From Armatimonadota bacterium (GTDB lineage: Bacteria > Sysuimicrobiota > Sysuimicrobiia > Sysuimicrobiales > Humicultoraceae), in assembly GCA_016199305.1 (NCBI GenBank), contig JACQGZ010000060.1:1-5060 (forward strand): DNA of 5,060 nucleotides, read 5' to 3'. This document shows, in pieces, positions 1-4,983 of the stretch. Both the position numbers and the translations under genes were made by a program. A model generated the notes under the pieces. It did not search any database and was not told the origin of the DNA. It saw nothing but the letters and a program-made list of their open reading frames with translations. How positions within the stretch are numbered: position 1 is the first letter of the stretch; each line of letters starts with the position of its first letter.

Positions 1-576
1 GAGGGCGATGCGGAACGGGGGATTCACGTCGACGAGACGCTGCGCACGACTGCGCCCAATGTTTGGGCGATCGGGGATGTGCTGGGGCGTCTGCAGTACA
101 CGCACTTCGCCGTCTACACGTCGGGGCTGGCCGCCCGGAACGCCCTGCGGGGCGACGGCATCCCGTACAAGACCGGGCGCATCCCCGGGGCGGTCTTCAC
201 CGACCCCGAGGTGGCCAGCGTGGGGCTCACGGAGCGGGAGGCGCTGGAGCGGGGACGGCGGATCAAAGTGGGCAAGCAACAAATGCGGGCGGTCGGCCGG
301 GCCCGGGCGATCGGCGAGACGGCGGGTTTCGTGAAGTTCGTCGTGGACGCGGACACCAACGAATTGCTCGGCATGCACGTACTGGCCCACATGGGTGCCG
401 ACCTCCTCCCGCAGGGCATCCTGATGATGCACACGGGGTCCATCGATCCGCTGCAGGCCTGCATCTGCGTGCACCCCACACTATCCGAAGGCGTGAAGGC
501 TGCCGTGGTCAACCTGAAACCCTTGGAGGCCGTCCTTACGGCCACAGGAGATCTTCCCTGGCACGGCAACGAATGA
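1..576 (+). CDS. FAD-dependent pyridine nucleotide-disulfide oxidoreductase, mercuric reductase/lipoamide dehydrogenase-like, C-terminal part (5' truncated by window edge)
   Basis: The frame is open from base 1 and ends at TGA 574-576, giving 191 visible residues. The N-terminal half, with the first FAD motif and redox-active CxxxxC, lies outside the window. Visible residues 19-26 (PNVWAIGD) form the second FAD-binding motif, with Asp26 expected to contact the flavin. A class I dimerisation domain follows, with the signature TDPEVASVGLTE (about residues 67-78) and the C-terminal HPTLSE motif, where His158 and Glu163 form the catalytic dyad of the glutathione/lipoamide/mercuric reductase family. 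The chain ends HGNE, so the C-terminal Cys-Cys pair of true MerA is absent. This argues against a confirmed mercuric reductase and for a MerA-like or lipoamide dehydrogenase-like enzyme. The substrate cannot be assigned. It is cytoplasmic by family, and the next gene starts 126 bases downstream. Confidence 0.9.
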   Translation, partial: EGDAERGIHVDETLRTTAPNVWAIGDVLGRLQYTHFAVYTSGLAARNALRGDGIPYKTGRIPGAVFTDPEVASVGLTEREALERGRRIKVGKQQMRAVGRARAIGETAGFVKFVVDADTNELLGMHVLAHMGADLLPQGILMMHTGSIDPLQACICVHPTLSEGVKAAVVNLKPLEAVLTATGDLPWHGNE

Positions 577-654
577 CTCTGGTTTGCCCTTAGCGAGAAT
601 GTGAGGCAGCTCGCAGCCCGCGGCGTTGGGGTTCAACAGAATAACCGGGCGGTC

Positions 655-689
655 GGCGGCGTTGAAGCAAGGGCGGCGTTGAAGCAAGG
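655..689 (+). repeat. Two tandem copies of a 17-bp direct repeat just upstream of the thioredoxin gene
   Basis: The unit GCGGCGTTGAAGCAAGG occurs at 656-672 and again, identically and without a gap, at 673-689. Periodicity extends one base to the left (655). Both copies end in AAGG. Only the second runs into AGGGGGG and so forms the strong ribosome-binding site of the following gene. The stretch is non-coding if the gene starts at 703. An open frame does run through it from GTG 601, but 17 is not a multiple of 3, so the duplication would have shifted such a frame. It is therefore best read as leader DNA. A replication-slippage duplication is the simplest origin. Confidence 0.9.
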
Positions 690-692
690 AGG
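686..692 (+). promoter_or_regulatory. Ribosome-binding site fixing the thioredoxin start at 703
   Basis: AAGGAGG at 686-692 is a near-perfect anti-16S match, 10 bases before ATG 703. It decides the start: the same frame is open back to a GTG at 601 that lacks a comparable site, and the 34 extra residues would precede the positively charged N-terminus and membrane anchor. The site straddles the end of the second 17-bp repeat. Confidence 0.8.
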
Positions 693-702
693 GGGGGTGC
701 TT

Positions 703-1323
703 ATGACAAAAGCGGCTCGCCGGAAAGGCCGTCCAGCGGGGGGCGGCGGCAGGCGGGCCTGGAAGGCCGGCGCCGTCGTGGTGCTTGCGGCGGTTATCGC
801 GCTCATCGTCTTCGTGGTCCTACGAGGGTCGGGCGGCGCCCCCGCGCAGACGAGCCAGTCGAACCTCCCGCTGGCGCCGGACATCGAGATCACCTTCTAC
901 CAGGGTCAGGATGTGACCGGCGGCAACCGCGTGGCACTCTCTACGTTGTGGGAGCGCAAGCCCGTCGTGCTCAACTTCTGGGCGGGCCTCTGCCCGCCGT
1001 GCCGCGCGGAGATGCCCGACTTTCAGCGCGTCTACGACGCCCGCAAGGACAAGTTTATCCTGATCGGCGTGGACATTGGCCCATACATTGGGCTGGGGTC
1101 AAGGGAGGACGCGCAGGCGCTCCTGCGCGACCTCCGGATCACTTACCCCGCGGGGACGACCTTTGACGCCCGCACTGTCCGCAACTACCAGGTTCTCGGC
1201 ATGCCAACGACGGTCTTTATTACTCCGCAGGGGCGTATCCTCAGAAAATACACCGGACTCCTCACACGGGAGCAGATGGATGCGCTCCTCAACGAACTGC
1301 TAAAGGCCTCGGGCGTCCTGTGA
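703..1323 (+). CDS. Membrane-anchored TlpA/ResA-like thiol-disulfide oxidoreductase (thioredoxin fold)
   Basis: This 206-residue protein has a basic N-terminus (residues 1-21, rich in Arg/Lys) and a single hydrophobic segment at about 23-40. That predicts an N-in signal anchor with the catalytic domain outside the cytoplasmic membrane. A Gly/Ala/Ser linker leads to a TlpA/redoxin-type thioredoxin domain (about 57-203). The active site is NFWAGLCPPC, with cysteines 97 and 100, followed by RAEMPDF. The cis-proline motif is GMPTT (Pro168), followed by the strand VFITPQGRI. Leu replaces the usual Trp just before the first Cys, a variation I believe occurs in this family. Family members reduce disulfides of exported proteins or apocytochromes c, with electrons from CcdA/DsbD. 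The CcdA-type gene that follows 44 bases downstream supports that role. The exact client is unknown, so a ResA, CcmG or StoA label is not justified. Confidence 0.93.
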   Translation: MTKAARRKGRPAGGGGRRAWKAGAVVVLAAVIALIVFVVLRGSGGAPAQTSQSNLPLAPDIEITFYQGQDVTGGNRVALSTLWERKPVVLNFWAGLCPPCRAEMPDFQRVYDARKDKFILIGVDIGPYIGLGSREDAQALLRDLRITYPAGTTFDARTVRNYQVLGMPTTVFITPQGRILRKYTGLLTREQMDALLNELLKASGVL

Positions 1324-1367
1324 CCGCGTGCGGCGCGTGACCCCGCGGATCCTCCTCAGTTTCTAAC

Positions 1368-2213
1368 TTGGCGCACCCCATCCCAGGAGGTCTGAAGACC
1401 GGTCAGCCGCACCGACCGCTGGGGGACCTGTTGCTGGCATTGGGGGTCACCGTGGTCCTCCTGATCCTCCTTGCCGCGGTGCGCAACCGTGCCGAAAGCA
1501 GCGTCGCCGATCTGGCCGCTCTTCTCCCGTTCGGCTGGGCGTTCGCCGCGGGCATGGTGGCCAGCGTGAACCCCTGCGGCTTTTTCATGCTGCCAGCTTA
1601 CCTGTCGTATCAACTGGGTACGGACGACGCAGGATTCTACACGATGTCGTCGCTCCGGCAGACGCTGCGGGCGCTCGGTCTGGGAGGGGTGGCCACGGGT
1701 GGATTCGTGGTCGTTCTTGGCCTTGTGGGGGCGCTCATCGCTGCGAGCGGTCAGCGACTGATCCGGCTCTTCCCGTACGCCGGCATCGTCATCGGCGTCC
1801 TACTTGCCGGGCTCGGACTCTGGATGTTGGTCACGCGGCGGACCGTGGGCATCGCGGCGGCGAAGCACGTCACCGTGACCCCCCAGCGCAACCTGCGCAA
1901 CGTCTTCCTCTTCGGGATCGCCTACGCCACCGGATCGCTGAGCTGCACCCTGCCGATTTTTCTCCTCGTGGTGGGAGGCGCGCTGGCCGGGGGACAGTTC
2001 ACGACCTCGCTCGGGCAGTTCGTCAGTTACGCCCTGGGCATGGGCAGCGTCCTGGTGGCGGTGACGATCGGCGCGGCGCTGTTTCGCGGCAGCATTGCCC
2101 GGTCGATGCGGCGGGTACTGCCCTACGTCGACCGGATCAGCGCGCTCTTTCTCCTCGGCGCAGGTCTGTACCTGATCTACTACTGGGTCTGGACGTCGAG
2201 CGCGATCCTTTAG
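1368..2213 (+). CDS. CcdA/DsbD-family transmembrane electron carrier (cytochrome c biogenesis protein)
   Basis: This 281-residue, very hydrophobic protein has about seven predicted membrane segments (roughly 20-37, 52-80, 107-127, 136-155, 176-205, 217-238, 255-275). The CcdA core shows two conserved intramembrane cysteines: Cys70 in ASVNPCGFFMLPAY and Cys193 in GSLSCTLPIF. In this family the pair relays electrons from cytoplasmic thioredoxin to an extracytoplasmic thioredoxin-like partner, here very likely the product of the gene just upstream. The N-terminus is longer than in minimal CcdA and adds an extra hydrophobic segment (20-37). The start is uncertain. TTG 1368 is the first start codon after the in-frame TGA at 1338-1340 but has no ribosome site. 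An AGGAGG at 1385-1390 lies inside the frame with no in-frame start at proper spacing. TTG 1431 or 1440 is a weaker alternative. Family assignment is secure and the symbol is withheld because the substrate is unproven. Confidence 0.92.
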   Translation: MAHPIPGGLKTGQPHRPLGDLLLALGVTVVLLILLAAVRNRAESSVADLAALLPFGWAFAAGMVASVNPCGFFMLPAYLSYQLGTDDAGFYTMSSLRQTLRALGLGGVATGGFVVVLGLVGALIAASGQRLIRLFPYAGIVIGVLLAGLGLWMLVTRRTVGIAAAKHVTVTPQRNLRNVFLFGIAYATGSLSCTLPIFLLVVGGALAGGQFTTSLGQFVSYALGMGSVLVAVTIGAALFRGSIARSMRRVLPYVDRISALFLLGAGLYLIYYWVWTSSAIL

Positions 2214-2400
2214 GGCGCAAGCAGGCTTCCGGCAGCGCGGCGACGTGGTCTGGCGCCGCTGGCCTGGCGGGAGAAACGGGATGACATTCTCGTGTGGGCG
2301 GGCGTACTTCCTTGAAATGGCCGATGAGAAAGACGTCTATCGACGCTGAGCGTGACCCAAATCGCAGCAAGGCGGCTGGCGCTATCACGTCCGGGATTGC

Positions 2401-2428
2401 TTGACGCCCCGGGAGGCGTTGCTAGTGT
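2401..2428 (+). promoter_or_regulatory. Candidate sigma-70-type promoter for the folE operon
   Basis: TTGACG (2401-2406) resembles a -35 box. TAGTGT (2423-2428) is a weak -10 box 16 bases away, preceded by TG at 2420-2421 as in extended -10 promoters. It would start transcription near 2435, about 30 bases before the folE ATG. The spacer contains a short inverted repeat, ACGCC (2404-2408) and GGCGT (2415-2419), which could be an operator or chance. The gap 2214-2464 otherwise shows no RNA gene, repeat family or convincing terminator. It does contain a 22-codon open frame (2281-2349), discussed under findings. The promoter was judged by eye and is unproven. Confidence 0.45.
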
Positions 2429-2464
2429 AGAGCCATCCGGCCAATCCGCTCTGGAGGGATCTAT

Positions 2465-3124
2465 ATGAAGAAACACCCCGAGGCGCGTCTCATCGACGAG
2501 GAGCTGGCGGCGCGGCTGGAAGACGGGCCGGTCTTGAGCGCGGACTGCAAAGAGCAGGTCGCCAACGCCGTGCTGCACATCCTCAGCGCCGTGGGCGAGG
2601 ACCCCAGGCGGGAAGGGCTGTACCGCACCCCCGAGCGGGTGGCCCGCATGTACGACGAGATCCTGGCCGGGTACACGGTCGATCCCGTCAGCCTGGTGAA
2701 CAATGCGCTCTTCAAGGTCAAGTATGACGAGATGGTGGTCGTCCGGGACATCGACTTCTTCAGCATGTGCGAGCACCATCTGCTCCCCATCTACGGCCTC
2801 GCCCACGTCGCCTACCTGCCCGACGAGAAGGTCGTGGGGCTGTCCAAGATCCCGCGCATCGTGGATGTCTTCGCCCGCCGCCTGCAGGTGCAGGAGCGGA
2901 TGACCCGCCAGATCGCCGAGTTTATCGACACGTGGGTCAACCCGCTGGGGGTGGGGGTCGTCGTGGACGCCTACCACATGTGCGTGATGATGCGGGGGGT
3001 GAAGAAGGCGCACGCGCGCATGCGCACGAGCGCCGTGCTGGGGGTCTTCAAGGAAAACCCGAAGACGCGGGCGGAGTTCCTGAATCACATCGGCGCAAAC
3101 GGCGGCGCCGGATTCCCCTTCTGA
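2465..3124 (+). CDS. folE: GTP cyclohydrolase I (FolE, type IA)
   Basis: FolE converts GTP to 7,8-dihydroneopterin triphosphate plus formate, the first step of folate and tetrahydropterin synthesis, in the cytoplasm. The 219-residue product has normal family length. The core begins with [18 protein letters not shown] (45-62). The zinc and catalytic motif [11 protein letters not shown] contains Cys102, His104 and His105. The second motif, [11 protein letters not shown], contains His171 and Cys173. By comparison with the E. coli enzyme, Cys102, His105 and Cys173 are the zinc ligands and His104 and His171 are catalytic, so the enzyme looks intact. [10 protein letters not shown] (125-134) is also typical. 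The N-terminal ~28 residues are variable. The start is set by GGAGG at 2453-2457, seven bases before ATG. It is the first gene of the pterin operon, and the next ORF begins 5 bases after its stop. Confidence 0.97.
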   Translation: MKKHPEARLIDEELAARLEDGPVLSADCKEQVANAVLHILSAVGEDPRREGLYRTPERVARMYDEILAGYTVDPVSLVNNALFKVKYDEMVVVRDIDFFSMCEHHLLPIYGLAHVAYLPDEKVVGLSKIPRIVDVFARRLQVQERMTRQIAEFIDTWVNPLGVGVVVDAYHMCVMMRGVKKAHARMRTSAVLGVFKENPKTRAEFLNHIGANGGAGFPF

Positions 3125-3129
3125 TTCGG

Positions 3130-3858
3130 ATGAAACTCTCCGGCAGCGTTGCGGTCGTCACCGGGGGCGCCAAGCGGTTGGGGCGGGCAGTGGTCCTCGC
3201 CCTGACAGAACGCGGGGCCCGGGTCCTGGTGCACTATGGGAAGTCTGCGGACGCGGCGGCGGAGACCGTGGCCGAGGCCCGGCGGCGCGGCGGCGAGGCG
3301 GCGTCGTTTCAGGCGGACCTCACCGATGAAGCCGCCGTCCATCAGGTGATCCCGGCGGCGCGCAATCGTTTCGCCCTTGTCGACATCCTGATCAACAGCG
3401 CCTCCATCTTCGAGCGGGGTAGTTTCACCGACACCACCTCCGCAGGCTGGGACCGGCACTTTCTGATCAACCTGAAGGTCCCCTGGCTGCTCAGCCAGGA
3501 CTTCGCCGCCCAGGTGGAGGCCGGCCGGACCGGCAAGATCATCAACCTGGGTGACTGGCGAGGTCTCCGCCCCGGGACCGACCACTTCGCCTACACGATG
3601 ACAAAGGTCGGGCTGCACGGCCTGACGCAGGCGATGGCCCTTGCCCTGGCCCCGAACATTCAGGTCAACTATCTGGCTCTGGGCGCCATGCTGGAGCCCG
3701 AGGGGGGTGGGGTGGACATGCGCAGGATCATCGCGCGGGTCCCCGCGGGGCGCCTGGGCGGCGAGGAGGCGGTAGTCAGCGCCATGCTTTTCCTGCTGAC
3801 GGAGGACTTCGTCACGGGCGAGACGCTGGTCGTCGACGGCGGCCGCAGCCTGGTGTAG
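3130..3858 (+). CDS. folM: FolM/PTR1-like pteridine reductase (short-chain dehydrogenase)
   Basis: This 242-residue SDR matches pteridine reductases rather than generic SDRs. Its coenzyme loop is TGGAKRLGR (11-19), followed by HYGKSADAA (35-43), the PTR1-type signature associated with NADPH. The helix-4 motif is NSAS (89-92) where NNAS/NNAG is usual. The segment NLGDWRGLRPGTDHFAYTMTK carries Asp142 where ordinary SDRs have Ser, plus Tyr155 and Lys159. That Asp-Tyr-Lys set is the hallmark of PTR1 and FolM. The end, VTGETLVVDGGRSLV, also resembles E. coli FolM. The family reduces dihydromonapterin or dihydrobiopterin to the tetrahydro form and has some dihydrofolate reductase activity. The 5-base gap after folE and lack of a clear ribosome site suggest translational coupling. 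An AP-G motif common near residue 184 is replaced by ALGAM. A role as the cell's dihydrofolate reductase is an alternative. Confidence 0.85.
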   Translation: MKLSGSVAVVTGGAKRLGRAVVLALTERGARVLVHYGKSADAAAETVAEARRRGGEAASFQADLTDEAAVHQVIPAARNRFALVDILINSASIFERGSFTDTTSAGWDRHFLINLKVPWLLSQDFAAQVEAGRTGKIINLGDWRGLRPGTDHFAYTMTKVGLHGLTQAMALALAPNIQVNYLALGAMLEPEGGGVDMRRIIARVPAGRLGGEEAVVSAMLFLLTEDFVTGETLVVDGGRSLV

Positions 3859-3882
3859 GTGGTCCGGGAGCGGGCGGGCGAG

Positions 3883-4590
3883 ATGACGGTTGCGGACCAT
3901 GTTACCCTGATCACCGGCGCCGGTGGCGCCCTCGGTGCGGTGACCAGCCGCCGCTTCATGGAAGAAGGAGCCCGGCTGGTCATCTGCGACATGATCGGCC
4001 ACAAGATGGAGGAGATGGGGCGGGAGTTCGGAAGCGACCGCTGCATCGCCGAACGGGTGGACGTCACCAACGCGGTCCAAGTGGCGGGACTCGTGAAGCG
4101 AGCCGTGGAACGGTTCGGCCGAATCGACATCTTGCTGAACATCGCGGGGGGCCACTTCGGCGCGGGCCCGGTGGCGGAAGTTTCCGAAGAGGATTTTGAC
4201 AAGGCCCTCTCGGTCAACCTGAAGTCAACCTTCCTGATGTGCCGGGCGGTCGTTCCGCACATGGTGCAGCAGGGCTGGGGCCGGATCGTCAACGTGGGCG
4301 CCCGGGCGGGGCTGTCCGGCCGGGCCCGCTCTGCGGCCCATGCCGCCTCCAAAGGCGGGGTGATCCTGCTGACCGAAGCCCTCGCCGAGGAGGTGCGGGA
4401 CCACGGCGTGACCGCCAACGTCGTTATCCCCAGTTTTCTCGACACCCCCGCCAACCGGGAGGCCGAACCGGACGCGGACTTCAGCAGGTGGGTCCCGCCC
4501 GAGCACGTCGCCGCGACGATGCTTTTCCTCTGTTCGGACGAGGCGCAGTCCATCACCGGCGCCCGCATCACGGTTTTCAACCGCACCTGA
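3883..4590 (+). CDS. Short-chain dehydrogenase with dihydropteridine reductase-like signatures and a substituted active site
   Basis: This 235-residue Rossmann protein has TGAGGALG (11-18) as its dinucleotide loop. Asp36 after strand beta-2 suggests NAD(H) preference. NIAGG (86-90) and Asn112 are in place. At the catalytic positions the Ser is Ala140 (in NVGARAG), and the YxxxK motif reads His153-Ala-Ala-Ser-Lys157. The Ala-to-His spacing of 13 equals the Ser-to-Tyr spacing of FabG, so the alignment is firm. The tail, LDTPANREAEPDADFSRW, resembles that of animal quinonoid dihydropteridine reductase, which also has Ala at the Ser position but keeps Tyr. Similar tails occur, as I recall, in many bacterial SDRs of unknown function, so the specific activity is unproven. 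ATG 3883 gives a standard SDR N-terminus. GTG 3859, directly after the folM stop, would add 8 residues. Its place between folM and folB suggests a pterin substrate or a binding role. Confidence 0.88.
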   Translation: MTVADHVTLITGAGGALGAVTSRRFMEEGARLVICDMIGHKMEEMGREFGSDRCIAERVDVTNAVQVAGLVKRAVERFGRIDILLNIAGGHFGAGPVAEVSEEDFDKALSVNLKSTFLMCRAVVPHMVQQGWGRIVNVGARAGLSGRARSAAHAASKGGVILLTEALAEEVRDHGVTANVVIPSFLDTPANREAEPDADFSRWVPPEHVAATMLFLCSDEAQSITGARITVFNRT

Positions 4591-4602
4591 GGGACGTCGG
4601 AC

Positions 4603-4983
4603 ATGGCCGCTGCCCCGGACCGCATCCGCATCGAGGATCTCCTGCTGCGCTGCATCATCGGCGTCAACGAGTGGGAACGCGAACACAAGCAGGACGTCGT
4701 CATCACCATCACCCTGCACACGGACACGCGCGCGGCCGGGCAGAGCGATCGGATCGAGGACACGGTCAACTACCGCTCCCTGACGAAGCGGGTGATCGAT
4801 CATGTGGAGGCCTCGACCTATTTTTTGGTTGAGGCCCTGGCCGAGAGCATCGCCGGCATCTGCCTCACCGACCCCCGCGTGGCCTTGGTGGAGGTCAGCG
4901 TCGACAAGCCCGGCGCCCTGCGCTTTGCCCGCTCCGTCGGCGTGACGATTACGCGCGGGCGGGCCGGCTCGGGCGATGCCTGA
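4603..4983 (+). CDS. folB: Dihydroneopterin aldolase / dihydroneopterin triphosphate epimerase family (FolB/FolX)
   Basis: This 126-residue protein has full family length. FolB cleaves 7,8-dihydroneopterin to 6-hydroxymethyl-dihydropterin and glycolaldehyde. The sister enzyme FolX epimerises dihydroneopterin triphosphate to the monapterin form. Visible motifs are RCIIGVNEWER (16-26, with Glu23), DTVNYRSLTK (53-62, with Tyr57), FLVEALAESIA (74-84, with Glu77, the expected pterin-binding acid) and VDKPGALRFARSVGV (100-114, with Lys102, the expected catalytic base). NYRSLTK, the HVE at 67-69 and DKxxALRxAxSV recall E. coli FolX, whereas KPGA is FolB-like and the neighbour folK favours FolB. Either or both activities are possible. 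A GAGGG at 4589-4593, overlapping the previous stop, lies 9 bases before ATG. The stop overlaps the folK start by 8 bases. An internal hairpin is described separately. Confidence 0.9.
   Translation: MAAAPDRIRIEDLLLRCIIGVNEWEREHKQDVVITITLHTDTRAAGQSDRIEDTVNYRSLTKRVIDHVEASTYFLVEALAESIAGICLTDPRVALVEVSVDKPGALRFARSVGVTITRGRAGSGDA
4809..4836 (+). other. Intragenic inverted repeat with a T-rich loop inside folB
   Basis: GGCCTCGACC (4809-4818) and GGTTGAGGCC (4827-4836) pair over 10 positions in RNA with one G-U wobble. They enclose the 8-base loop TATTTTTT, which includes the T6 run at 4821-4826. The structure is visible directly. Any function is unknown, and because it codes for residues 70-78 of the aldolase it may be chance. 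Confidence 0.7.

Noticed and set aside
1..576. Naming the first gene merA
   Set aside because: The diagnostic C-terminal cysteine pair is missing and the N-terminal redox motif is outside the window.
601..702. N-terminal extension of the thioredoxin from GTG 601
   Set aside because: It has no ribosome site, contains the 17-bp tandem repeat, and adds sequence before a normal signal anchor, while ATG 703 has AAGGAGG at good spacing.
1324..1367. CCGCG / CGCGG inverted repeat between thioredoxin and CcdA genes
   Set aside because: Short arms in GC-rich DNA with a 15-base loop and no T tract; it is likely chance.
2233..2261. Possible terminator hairpin after the CcdA gene (CAGCG / CGCTG)
   Set aside because: Only a 5-bp core stem with bulges beyond it and no following T run; not enough to call a terminator.
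2429..2452. AGAGC / GCTCT stem next to the folE ribosome site, as a riboswitch or RBS-masking element
   Set aside because: Five-base arms with a 14-base loop, and the left arm would precede the likely transcription start; no known pterin or tetrahydrofolate riboswitch pattern was recognised.
3085..4155. Long open frames on the minus strand (also 2210-3088, 3669-4769, 4225-5043)
   Set aside because: They lie opposite confidently assigned genes, their translations are low-complexity Arg/Pro/Ala/His-rich without recognisable domains, and long antisense frames are expected in GC-rich DNA.
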